NCBI GenBank assembly: GCA_902766655.1
Contig: CACXEL010000421.1
Coordinates: 1 to 6,007, forward strand
Reading direction: 5' to 3'
DNA from: an uncultured Lachnospiraceae bacterium
GTDB taxonomy: Bacteria; Bacillota; Clostridia; Lachnospirales; Lachnospiraceae
DNA length: 6,007 nucleotides
Part shown: piece by piece, positions 1-5,983 of the stretch
How positions within the stretch are numbered: position 1 is the first letter of the stretch
Layout: each line of letters opens with the position of its first letter
Program-made: the position numbers and the translations under genes
The notes under the pieces: model-generated
The model's input: the letters and a program-made list of their open reading frames with translations, nothing else
Told to the model about the DNA's origin: nothing
Database searches by the model: none

Positions 1-30
1 ATTGATATTCAGTCTAAGCTTTTTCTTCAT
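1..30 (-). CDS. mreC: 5' end of probable mreC (partial, runs off window)
   Basis: Ten codons are visible, reading MKKKLRLNIN, before the window ends. The ATG (30-28) overlaps the TGA stop of the mreB-family gene (29-27) in an ATGA arrangement. It is preceded by an AAGGA ribosome binding site at 42-38 with 7 bases of spacing. A short, lysine-rich start is typical of the cytoplasmic N-terminus of MreC, which is followed by a single membrane helix and a periplasmic or extracellular beta domain that scaffolds the elongation machinery; none of that is visible here. The identity rests mainly on position, because mreC follows mreB in most Firmicutes. The start codon itself is well supported; the product name is inference. 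Confidence 0.62.
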   Translation of the reverse strand, partial: MKKKLRLNIN

Positions 31-362
31 TTCTTGTTCCTTATCGTATAGGCCCACTTGTGGAGGGTCCTGTCACCGATCAGTTCCTTGAGCCCGTTGA
101 TGGTGCACATCTCATAGTAGGGGGAAATCCTGACTTCGCATCCGACGATGTCCTCGAGATACCGCTTGAGGCCGGGGATCCTGGCCGTTCCGCCGGTCAG
201 GTAGATGCCCTCGCCGATCACAGCCTTGCGGATCTGGGGCGGAGTCCGGTCGAGGAAGGTCCTGATTTCCAGGGCCAGGGCCCGGATCCTGCCTTCCACC
301 GCCTCCGACACCAGGGCCTGGGAAATGACAGCCTCCCGCGGCCGGCCGGTAAGGGTATTCAT
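27..362 (-). CDS. C-terminal third of MreB-family protein (111 aa, after the TAG)
   Basis: This frame begins at the ATG at 362-360, one codon after the TAG, in the same reading frame as the upstream fragment. It carries the rest of the MreB fold: NTLTGRP (its residues 2-8), a long amphipathic helical stretch ending at RTPPQIRKAV, the adenosine-binding loop EGIYLTGGTARIPGL (51-65), and a C-terminal helix with GLKELIG. The tail HKWAYTIRNKK is unlike classical MreB and suits a clostridial paralogue. There is an AAGGTG Shine-Dalgarno-like sequence at 374-369 with 6 bases of spacing, so independent or re-initiated translation is possible. The Met may simply be the native residue at this position of the intact protein. 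It ends in TGA overlapping the mreC start. Confidence 0.5.
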   Translation of the reverse strand: MNTLTGRPREAVISQALVSEAVEGRIRALALEIRTFLDRTPPQIRKAVIGEGIYLTGGTARIPGLKRYLEDIVGCEVRISPYYEMCTINGLKELIGDRTLHKWAYTIRNKK

Positions 363-365
363 CCC

Positions 366-368
366 CTA
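366..368 (-). other. In-frame TAG codon within the mreB-family gene
   Basis: The codon order is GTG-TAG-GGG-ATG (371-360). The upstream fragment and the continuation share the same frame, so this is a nonsense codon and not a frameshift. Canonical MreB proteins have Arg or another residue here in a V-x-G-x-[DN]-L-x-T-G-x-P segment. TAG is one substitution from codons for Lys, Gln, Glu, Tyr, Trp, Ser or Leu. The other complete genes in the window end in TGA or TAA, not TAG; with so few genes this says little about recoding. Confidence 0.9.
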
Positions 369-1040
369 CACCTTGCGCGCGTCCCTCCGCTCAGGCTCAA
401 GTGTGGCCAGGACGCTTTTAAGACGGCGCGCCGTGCGCCTGCCGATGAGAAGGTTCTCGAGTCTGCGCACGTCGTTCATGATGGCTTCGTTGATCTGCTG
501 CCCCCCGATGGGGATTTCCTTACTGATAATTACCTGCTCGTTGGCGATGACCGAGATTTCAGAGTTCTGGCCGCCAAGCCCCACGATCATGGTACCTTTG
601 GTGCGGCTGATGGGGACGCCGATGGAGATGGCGTCGCAAATGGGCCGGTCCACCAGATAAACCTTGGGATTCCTGAGGTCACCCGCGTGAGAGATGGCGT
701 AATAGGCTCTCCGTTCGATTTCGGACATCACAACAGGCGCCGAGAAATAGATCGCCGGCGCATACCCCAGGTGCCTGTCCACCCGCCGAAGCAGGGTGTG
801 AAGCACGAACTCGACCTCGGCCACGTCCGCGATCCGGCCGCTCTTGACCGGCATGTCGACGGATATGTTGTCCGGGGCCTTCTCAAACATCTCGAAAGCA
901 TCGTTGCCCACTGCCAGGACCTGGCGCGTGGTCTTGACGGCGATCAGATTCTTCTCGATCAGCGTCTTGCCCGTGTTCTGGCTGTATATCTTAACGGAGC
1001 TGGTCCCGAGATCTACTCCGTAGGCGTTGTGAATGATCAT
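366..1040 (-). CDS. N-terminal two-thirds of MreB-family protein (224 aa, ends at TAG)
   Basis: This open frame encodes subdomains IA and IB and most of the second lobe of an actin-fold protein. The start is ATG 1040-1038, which abuts the radC TAA and has GGAGG five bases upstream, so translation is probably coupled to radC. The phosphate-1 loop (residues 8-15, with D10, G12 and T13) is intact. The usual E-E-P before the domain linker is V-D-R-P here (130-133), and the usual D-I-G-G-G-T of phosphate loop 2 is G-L-G-G-Q-N (154-159), so metal and nucleotide chemistry is probably altered. The frame ends at ARKV-stop, inside the region corresponding to subdomain IIB. On its own it lacks the adenosine-binding loop and should not fold as a complete actin domain unless the second fragment (27-362) complements it. 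Confidence 0.6.
   Translation of the reverse strand: MIIHNAYGVDLGTSSVKIYSQNTGKTLIEKNLIAVKTTRQVLAVGNDAFEMFEKAPDNISVDMPVKSGRIADVAEVEFVLHTLLRRVDRHLGYAPAIYFSAPVVMSEIERRAYYAISHAGDLRNPKVYLVDRPICDAISIGVPISRTKGTMIVGLGGQNSEISVIANEQVIISKEIPIGGQQINEAIMNDVRRLENLLIGRRTARRLKSVLATLEPERRDARKV
369..374 (-). promoter_or_regulatory. Possible ribosome binding site for re-initiation after the mreB TAG
   Basis: AAGGTG lies 6 bases before the ATG at 362-360, at an effective Shine-Dalgarno distance, with the TAG inside the spacer. It matches AAGGAG at five of six positions. It also encodes the Lys-Val just before the stop, so it may be coincidental coding sequence. Confidence 0.35.
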
Positions 1041-1748
1041 TTATTCCTCCGGGTGAAGGATCAAATCAGCTTCCGCGAAGCTGAAATAGCTGTTGTTGCC
1101 TATGATGATGTGGTCCAGCAGGCGGATTCCGAGGATCCTGCCGCCTTCCCCGACCCTGTCCGTGGCTTCCCGATCCGCTGCCGAAGGCGTCGGATCTCCG
1201 CTCGGATGGTTGTGGACCATCACAAGGGAAGTAGACCTGTGGCGCAGGGCTGCCAGAAAAATGTCCCTGACGGAAAAAACCGCCTGGTCCTGGGTACCCA
1301 TGGATATCCTCTCCTGCCCCAGCAGGCGGGATCTGGTGTCCAGCATGACACAATAAAGAGACTCCCGCTCCTCGTGCCGCAGTGTCTCCATAAAATAATC
1401 CGCGATGGACGCCGGCGAGTCGAGAGAAATCCTCTCCCTTCTTTTCGCGGCGGCGATCCTTCTTGAGAGCTCGGCGATGCAGGTCAGCTGAATGGCCTTG
1501 ACCTCCCCGATTCCGGATATCTCCGTGAGCTCCGGAATCGAAAGGCTGCACAGGCCAAGTAGACCGTTGCTGCCCGGCGCCCTCCTCAGGACCTCCTCCG
1601 CGACCTCGATGACAGGCCGTCCCGAAGTCCCCGACCGCAGAACGACGGCCAGAAGCTGTACGTCAGTCAGCGCCGCGGGCCCGTAGATCAGGCACTTTTC
1701 GTAAGGTCTCTCCGGATCCGCCTTGTCTCTGAGCAGGATATTTTTCAT
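1041..1748 (-). CDS. radC: RadC family protein (JAMM/MPN+ domain)
   Basis: At 235 residues this is full length for RadC (about 220-235). The N-terminal part carries the family's L-x-D-x-Q-L-L-A-V-V-L-R-S-G-T segment (27-41) and a helix-hairpin-helix motif, ISGIGEVKAIQL (77-88). The C-terminal JAMM metalloprotease-like domain has its metal-binding signature complete: H179-x-H181 in VHNHPSGDPTPSAAD, with S189 and D192. RadC was historically called a DNA repair protein, but that role has not held up well; its true function is uncertain, and related domains act in competence or anti-restriction contexts. The start ATG at 1748 follows an in-frame TGA (1784-1782, the stop of the preceding gene) with no better upstream start. 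It has no recognisable Shine-Dalgarno. The stop TAA abuts the mreB ATG, the usual radC-mreB order in Firmicutes. Confidence 0.95.
   Translation of the reverse strand: MKNILLRDKADPERPYEKCLIYGPAALTDVQLLAVVLRSGTSGRPVIEVAEEVLRRAPGSNGLLGLCSLSIPELTEISGIGEVKAIQLTCIAELSRRIAAAKRRERISLDSPASIADYFMETLRHEERESLYCVMLDTRSRLLGQERISMGTQDQAVFSVRDIFLAALRHRSTSLVMVHNHPSGDPTPSAADREATDRVGEGGRILGIRLLDHIIIGNNSYFSFAEADLILHPEE
1046..1050 (-). promoter_or_regulatory. Ribosome binding site of the mreB-family gene
   Basis: GGAGG sits inside the last radC codons, 5 bases before the ATG at 1040. The layout GGAGG-AATAA-ATG puts the radC stop directly against the mreB start, which fixes the start and suggests translational coupling. 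Confidence 0.75.
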
Positions 1749-1781
1749 TTTAATCTGAGCAGATCGGGCTGGGATTCTGCG

Positions 1782-3425
1782 TCAGATTGCATCATAACAT
1801 AAATTTGCATCGGTGTACATGACCGGGGAAAGTTTTTGAAATCTTTTAGAAATGGCCTCCGCGACCCGCATGCCGTCCATGGCGGCCGAAATAATGCCGC
1901 CCGCGTAGCCCGCCCCCTCCCCGCAGGGGAAAAGACCGTCCACCGCGGAGACGTACCGGCTGTCCCGCAGGATCCTCACCGGCGAGGAAGACCGGCTCTC
2001 CGTACCGGAAATGATGGCATCCGCCCGGTCGAACCCTTCGATCCGCCGGCCAAAGGCCTCCACCCCCTCCACGATATCCCTGGTCATGAAATCCGGCAGG
2101 ATATCATCCACACGACCGAATTTTCCGCCGCCCCGGTTGACGGAGACAAAGCCGCCCGGTCCGCTGCTTGCGGTCCCCTGGCGGAAGTCCGCGAAGAGCT
2201 GCTGGGGTATTCTCCCCTCTCCCGCCCGCCAGGCCAGGGCCTCCAGCTTTCGCTGGAAAGGGATTCCGGCCAGGGCCGCCGGACCTTTCCAGTCCTCCGC
2301 GGTGTAATCCCTCGGGTTCACCGAGACGATCAGGGCGCTGTTGGCATTTTCCGAGCCCCGGCCGGAATAGCTCATGCCGTTGACCGCCAGCATGCCGGCC
2401 TCGGATGACGCGTTCACCACGTATCCGCCGGGACACATACAGAAGGAATAGACGCCGCGCCCGTCCGCGGCCTGGTGGGTCAGCTTGTAAGCTGCCGGAG
2501 GAAGAGCTCCCCTGGCCCGCCCGTACTGGGACAGGTCGATCATGGCCTGGGGGTGCTCGATCCGGACGCCGCAGGCGAAGGGCTTGGCTTCCATGGGCAG
2601 GGCGAGCTCAGCCAGCACGAAAAAAGTATCCCTGGCAGAATGCCCCGGTGCGAGCACGCAGACGTTGGCCGGAATCAGCTCGCCGCCGTTCACGTATATA
2701 CCGGTCAGGCGGCCGCCTGCCTCCCGGTAGCCTTCGAACCTGGTCCGGAAGCGGTATTCGCCGCCCATCTCCTCTATGGCCTTCCGCATGGAAATGAGGA
2801 CCGGGACCAACACGTCCGTCCCGACGTGCGGCTTCTGGTCCGTCAGAATATCCGGAGAAGCGCCGTGCTTCACAAATGTCTCTTTGATGAACCGGGCGCG
2901 GTATCCCGGGTCCTTGACGGAGGTGTTCAGCTTTCCGTCGGAAAAAGTACCGGCGCCGCCCTCGCCGAACTGGACGTTGCTCTCTGTATCCAGCGATCCG
3001 CCCTTCCAGAAGTCCTCCACCTTCCTCGCCCGCACCTCTGCCGGGTCGCCACGGTCGATGATCAGAGGCCGGTAACCCGCCAGTGCGAGCAGGTAACCCG
3101 CAAAAAGGCCCGCAGGACCGCAGCCGACGATCACCGGCCGCTCGCTGAGCAGTTCCCTGCCGCCGACCGGCATGTGGAAGCGCTCGTCCGGTGTCTGGGA
3201 TATATTCCTTTGCTTTCCGCCGGCAGAGCGCATCTGGCCTGCCAGCTCGACGTCCACTGTATAAATATAGTAGAGATCAGGCTTCCTTCTGGCGTCCAGA
3301 GACCGCCTGACTGTTCTGATTTCCCGGATCCGGTCCTCCCGGACGCGGAGCTCCCCGGCCGCCTTTTTGAGCAGTGCGGCTTCACTGTGTCCGACCGGGA
3401 GCTTAATGTCGCTGATCCTGATCAT
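1782..3425 (-). CDS. FAD-dependent dehydrogenase, COG2509-type flavoprotein
   Basis: This 547-residue protein matches the widespread but uncharacterised NAD(P)/FAD-dependent oxidoreductase family (COG2509). An N-terminal alpha-beta region (about 1-65, including RRSLDARRKPDLYYIYTVDV) precedes the flavin domain. The dinucleotide-binding motif is VIVGCGPAGLFAG (98-110), with the acidic D124 at the end of the second strand in LIIDRG. Other family landmarks are VQFGEGGAGTFSDGKLNT (151-168), CMCPGGYVV (329-337), ESRSSSPVRI (476-485) and the C-terminal FAD-contacting LFPCGEGAGYAGGIISAA (498-515). No signal peptide or membrane segment is evident, so it is cytoplasmic. The physiological substrate is unknown. 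The start is fixed by GGAGG at 3434-3430. The ATG overlaps the TGA of the preceding flavoprotein gene, so the two flavoproteins are probably made together. Confidence 0.9.
   Translation of the reverse strand: MIRISDIKLPVGHSEAALLKKAAGELRVREDRIREIRTVRRSLDARRKPDLYYIYTVDVELAGQMRSAGGKQRNISQTPDERFHMPVGGRELLSERPVIVGCGPAGLFAGYLLALAGYRPLIIDRGDPAEVRARKVEDFWKGGSLDTESNVQFGEGGAGTFSDGKLNTSVKDPGYRARFIKETFVKHGASPDILTDQKPHVGTDVLVPVLISMRKAIEEMGGEYRFRTRFEGYREAGGRLTGIYVNGGELIPANVCVLAPGHSARDTFFVLAELALPMEAKPFACGVRIEHPQAMIDLSQYGRARGALPPAAYKLTHQAADGRGVYSFCMCPGGYVVNASSEAGMLAVNGMSYSGRGSENANSALIVSVNPRDYTAEDWKGPAALAGIPFQRKLEALAWRAGEGRIPQQLFADFRQGTASSGPGGFVSVNRGGGKFGRVDDILPDFMTRDIVEGVEAFGRRIEGFDRADAIISGTESRSSSPVRILRDSRYVSAVDGLFPCGEGAGYAGGIISAAMDGMRVAEAISKRFQKLSPVMYTDANLCYDAI
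1791..1819 (-). promoter_or_regulatory. Candidate sigma-A promoter for radC-mreB
   Basis: On the minus strand, TGTACA (1819-1814; 4 of 6 matches to TTGACA) is separated by 17 bases from TATGAT (1796-1791; 5 of 6 matches to TATAAT). The -10 is preceded by TG-T, giving an extended -10 element (TGTTATGAT). It lies in the last codons of the upstream flavoprotein gene, in a locally AT-rich stretch that stands out from the GC-rich surroundings. Transcription would begin near 1784, leaving a leader of about 35 bases before radC. This would let the cell-shape genes be expressed separately from the redox genes. Prediction by inspection only. Confidence 0.45.
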
Positions 3426-4627
3426 GTTTCCTCCGCTCCTCCGGCGCTCCTGCCGGCCAGGGCTCCCGTGGACCAGGCGAACTGGAGGTTCCAGCCGCCG
3501 CAGGCACCATCGATGTCCAGCATTTCACCTGTTATGTAAAGGTCCGGGATGAGCCGGGACATACAGGTCCTGGGATCGATCTCGTCCGTCGAAATCCCGC
3601 CGCTCATGACCTGGGCGACTTTTGCCCCCTGGTGTCCCGTCACGCGGACGCGGAAATGCTTGGCCCTCTCCGCAAGGGAAATGAGATCCGGCGACCCCTC
3701 CGTGAGGGCCGGAATCAGCTTCTCGGGGAAGAGCCCGACAAGAAGCTTTCTGAGAGAGCGCAAGGGGGTGCTCACATGCCGTTCGTGAAGGAGCTCAGCC
3801 AGCTCCCGTTCGGTCCCGTCGGGGAAGAAATCGAGCTCGGCGTAGACAGGCGCCTTGCTGTCCAGGAGGCGCACGGCCTCCGAGCTGGCGATGAAGACCG
3901 GAATTCCGGATATACCGTACTCCGTCAGCTGCAGCTGTCCGCTCTCCTCGGCAATCAGTTCACGGCCGGAGATGATGCGGACGCTCCCGTTCACACGGAC
4001 GCCTGCCCAGCCGAGCTTCCCGGCGCCCTCCACGGTCAGCGGGACCAGGGCGGGCAGCTGGCGGATCACGGTATGCCCCATCCGCTCAGCGATCCCGGCC
4101 GGTTCGGCCGTATTGTCTTTTTCAGCGATACCTGCCCGCGTACCGCAGGCGAGGATCACAGCATCCGCCTCGTAGGTCCATGTGGCGGTCTCCACCTTGA
4201 ACTTGCCCATGACCTTGCGGACCCTCTCGACCGCCTCCCTGTTCTTGATGCGGACGCCGCACTCTTCGGCGGCCATGAGGAGGTCCTGAAGGACCGACTC
4301 CGCCTGGTCGGAATAGGGGTAGATCCAGCCGCCGCGGGACATGGTGTGGACGCCGATGCCCTCAAAAAAGCGCAGCGTGTCCGCCACTGTCCAGTTCTCG
4401 AGGACCTTGGCGGCAAAAGAGCGGTCCTGCCCGTGGTAGACGCCCGTAAGAGAGCCCGTGTTGGTCAGGTTGCAGCGGCCGTTGCCCGTGCGAAGAAGCT
4501 TTCTGCCCGGCTTTGTCTCACGGTCGAGGACCGTCACCCGGGCGCCTGCCCTGGCGGCCTGGATGGCAGCCATGAGGCCGGAAGCCCCGGCGCCGACCAC
4601 GATTACAGTTTTCTGCTTTTCATCCAT
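3422..4627 (-). CDS. HI0933/YhiN/BaiN-family NAD(P)/FAD-dependent oxidoreductase
   Basis: This 401-residue protein has the usual length of the HI0933 family, also annotated as 'aminoacetone oxidase family FAD-binding enzyme'. The N-terminal FAD motif is VIVVGAGASGLMAA (8-21), with D35 as the ribose-binding acid. It is followed by the family signature GRKLLRTGNGRCNLTN (41-56). The C-terminus has the matching flavin-closing motif LYITGEMLDIDGACGGWNLQ, then the FAWSTGALAG helix. BaiN of bile-acid-transforming clostridia belongs to this family, but most members, including this one, have no proven substrate, so a bile-acid role should not be assumed; no bai genes are present here. The start ATG has AGGAG at 4638-4634 with 6 bases of spacing. 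The stop overlaps the next flavoprotein start (ATGA), and the last codons (SAGGAEET) double as that gene's ribosome binding site. Confidence 0.9.
   Translation of the reverse strand: MDEKQKTVIVVGAGASGLMAAIQAARAGARVTVLDRETKPGRKLLRTGNGRCNLTNTGSLTGVYHGQDRSFAAKVLENWTVADTLRFFEGIGVHTMSRGGWIYPYSDQAESVLQDLLMAAEECGVRIKNREAVERVRKVMGKFKVETATWTYEADAVILACGTRAGIAEKDNTAEPAGIAERMGHTVIRQLPALVPLTVEGAGKLGWAGVRVNGSVRIISGRELIAEESGQLQLTEYGISGIPVFIASSEAVRLLDSKAPVYAELDFFPDGTERELAELLHERHVSTPLRSLRKLLVGLFPEKLIPALTEGSPDLISLAERAKHFRVRVTGHQGAKVAQVMSGGISTDEIDPRTCMSRLIPDLYITGEMLDIDGACGGWNLQFAWSTGALAGRSAGGAEET
3430..3434 (-). promoter_or_regulatory. Ribosome binding site of the COG2509-type gene
   Basis: GGAGG lies 4 bases before the ATG at 3425, within the last codons of the upstream flavoprotein gene. 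It settles the ATGA overlap as the genuine start. Confidence 0.75.
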
Positions 4628-4694
4628 TCTGCTCTCCTCTCCCGGCAGTCAGCCGGCTGTCGACATGTTTTTTCTATGAATGCCGCCTGATCGC
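4628..4694. other. 67-base intergenic gap between PLP enzyme and flavoprotein genes
   Basis: This is the longest gene-free stretch in the window. It contains the AGGAG ribosome binding site of the flavoprotein gene (4638-4634) and a 5-bp GC dyad (4642-4646 with 4652-4656). No T-run follows the dyad in the direction of transcription, so I do not see a terminator, and no convincing promoter is visible. Read-through from the upstream gene is the simplest reading. Confidence 0.5.
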
Positions 4695-5981
4695 TCACTC
4701 CGCCTCGGGCAGCACCACCAGCCCCGCCTCCTTCATGGACTGCAGGGACATGAGGATGCCAAGCTTGGCGGACGGCCAGGTCAGGCCTCCCTGGAAATAG
4801 ACGTTGTAGGGCTCCCGCATGGGTCCGTCGGCGGACAGCTCGATGGAGGAGCCTTCGACGAAGGCCCCGGCCGCCATGATGACCGGATCGTCGTAGCCCG
4901 GCATGGGCGACGGCTCTGGCGCGACGAAGGAGTCCACAGGCGCACCGCGCTGAATACCCTTGCAGAAGGCGATGACAGCCTCCGGCGTGCCCAGCGTGAT
5001 GGCCTGAATGATGTCGTGGCGGCTCTCCTTCCCGTCCGGCAGGACCGCGAAGCCCAGCTTTTCATACAGATTGGCAGCGAACACAGCGCCCTTGAGGGCG
5101 GAGGCGGTGACCGTCGATGCCATGAACAGCCCCTGGTAGAAGGCCGGGTTCACGCCAAGAGAGGGACCGACCTCCGCGCCCAGGCCCGGGCAGGTCATGC
5201 GGAAGGAGGCATTTTCAACGCATTCCCGCGTTCCGGCGATATAACCGCCGACCGGGGCCAGTCCGCCGCCGGGGTTCTTGATGAGGGAGCCGACCACCAT
5301 GTCGGCGCCCACATCCGACGGCTCCATCCTTTCGACGAACTCGCCGTAGCAGTTGTCCACCATGCAGATGACGTCGCTCCGGACCGATTTGACCGCGGCG
5401 ATGGCCTCAGCGATCTGGCCGACGGAGAGGGTCCGGCGCATTTCATACCCTTTGGACCGCTGAATGGTGATCAGCTTTGTCTTCGGCCCGATGGCCGCCT
5501 GGATGCCCGGAATGTCGAAGGATCCGTCCGGCAGGAGGTCCACCTGGCGGTAGGTCACGCCGTACTCGGCCAGGGAGCCCCGGCCGGGCCGGATGCCGAT
5601 GACCTCCTCCAGGGTATCGTAGGGCTTGCCCGCGATCGAGATCATCTCATCTCCCGGGCGCAGGTTCCCGAAGAGGGCGATGGCCAGCGCATGCGTCCCG
5701 CAGGCGATGAGCGGCCGCACCAGCGCCGCCTCCGTGTGGAAAATGGCCGCATAGACCTCCTCCAGCTTGTCCCTTCCCAGGTCATTGTAGCCGTAGCCCG
5801 TTGTCGTTCCCAGACATGCCTCGCTCACGTGGCAGCTCTGCATGGCTCCGATCACCTTGAGCTGGTTGTACTCCGCCGTCCTGTCAATCTCCTCAAAGCG
5901 CTGCCTGAGTTCCCCGCAGACCGCTTCGCCGAAGGCGAGCACATCCCGGTCGATTCCCAGGCTCCTGTACATGTTTTCCAT
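4695..5981 (-). CDS. Methionine gamma-lyase family PLP-dependent protein (YnbB / 'aluminum resistance' family)
   Basis: This 428-residue protein has the full family length (about 410-430). It belongs to the fold-type I PLP enzymes related to cystathionine/methionine lyases, in the subgroup long annotated as 'aluminum resistance protein' (B. subtilis YnbB). Visible landmarks are the glycine/tyrosine-rich GTTTGYGYND (58-67); the PLP-phosphate loop ACGTHALA (93-100), where the family usually has Ser in place of C94; D209 in MVDN, which should contact the pyridine nitrogen; and the probable Schiff-base Lys235 in GSLIKNPGGG (231-240). The C-terminus YNVYFQGGLTWPSAKLGI (392-409) is also typical. 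It is predicted to be cytoplasmic and probably acts on a sulfur amino acid, but the true reaction of this subgroup is not established. The start ATG has AAGGA at 5992-5988 with 6 bases of spacing. In clostridia this family often sits near mutL/miaA, which would lie just outside the window. Confidence 0.92.
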   Translation of the reverse strand: MENMYRSLGIDRDVLAFGEAVCGELRQRFEEIDRTAEYNQLKVIGAMQSCHVSEACLGTTTGYGYNDLGRDKLEEVYAAIFHTEAALVRPLIACGTHALAIALFGNLRPGDEMISIAGKPYDTLEEVIGIRPGRGSLAEYGVTYRQVDLLPDGSFDIPGIQAAIGPKTKLITIQRSKGYEMRRTLSVGQIAEAIAAVKSVRSDVICMVDNCYGEFVERMEPSDVGADMVVGSLIKNPGGGLAPVGGYIAGTRECVENASFRMTCPGLGAEVGPSLGVNPAFYQGLFMASTVTASALKGAVFAANLYEKLGFAVLPDGKESRHDIIQAITLGTPEAVIAFCKGIQRGAPVDSFVAPEPSPMPGYDDPVIMAAGAFVEGSSIELSADGPMREPYNVYFQGGLTWPSAKLGILMSLQSMKEAGLVVLPEAE

Positions 5982-5983
5982 TT

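Larger units (their letters stand above)
27..1040 (-). pseudogene. mreB: MreB-family rod-shape protein gene interrupted by an in-frame TAG
   Basis: Read without the TAG at 368-366, this is a single 336-codon frame plus a terminal TGA, which is the normal length for MreB (about 330-350 residues). MreB is a bacterial actin that forms membrane-bound filaments on the cytoplasmic face and guides cell-wall synthesis during elongation. Family landmarks run in order across the break: phosphate-1 loop GVDLGTSS (residues 8-15), connect-1 region LVDRP (129-133), phosphate-2 region GLGGQNSE (154-161), the V-stop-G-MNTLTGRP segment (224-234), the helix with RTPPQ (264-268) and the adenosine loop GIYLTGGT (278-285). 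The stop is therefore internal to a conserved domain. The gene starts directly after the radC TAA, with GGAGG at 1050-1046. It looks like a divergent MreB paralogue rather than a canonical one. Whether it is truly dead, translated as two pieces, or read through cannot be decided from the sequence; 'pseudogene' is the conservative label. Confidence 0.72.

Noticed and set aside
366..1040. Frameshift as the cause of the split mreB
   Set aside because: The two parts are in the same frame, separated by exactly TAG-GGG, so it is a nonsense codon and not an indel.
60..1466. 468-codon open frame on the plus strand opposite mreB and radC
   Set aside because: It is antisense to two genes with clear family motifs, its translation has no recognisable domain and is rich in Asp, Arg, Gly and Pro, and long antisense frames are expected in GC-rich coding DNA.
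2475..3539. 354-codon plus-strand open frame opposite the COG2509-type gene
   Set aside because: It is a shadow of a well-supported gene, with no motif, ribosome binding site or independent context.
3422..4627. Part of a bile-acid (bai) operon because of BaiN similarity
   Set aside because: No other bai-type genes are in the window, and the HI0933 family is widespread in bacteria without bile-acid metabolism.
4642..4673. GC hairpin (4642-4656) followed by a T-run (4668-4673) on the plus strand, resembling a terminator
   Set aside because: The stem is only 5 bp, 11 bases separate it from the T-run, and it faces the plus strand where no gene ends; on the transcribed strand no T-run follows.
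3632..4690. 352-codon plus-strand open frame opposite the HI0933-type gene
   Set aside because: Same reason: composition-driven antisense frame with no family features.
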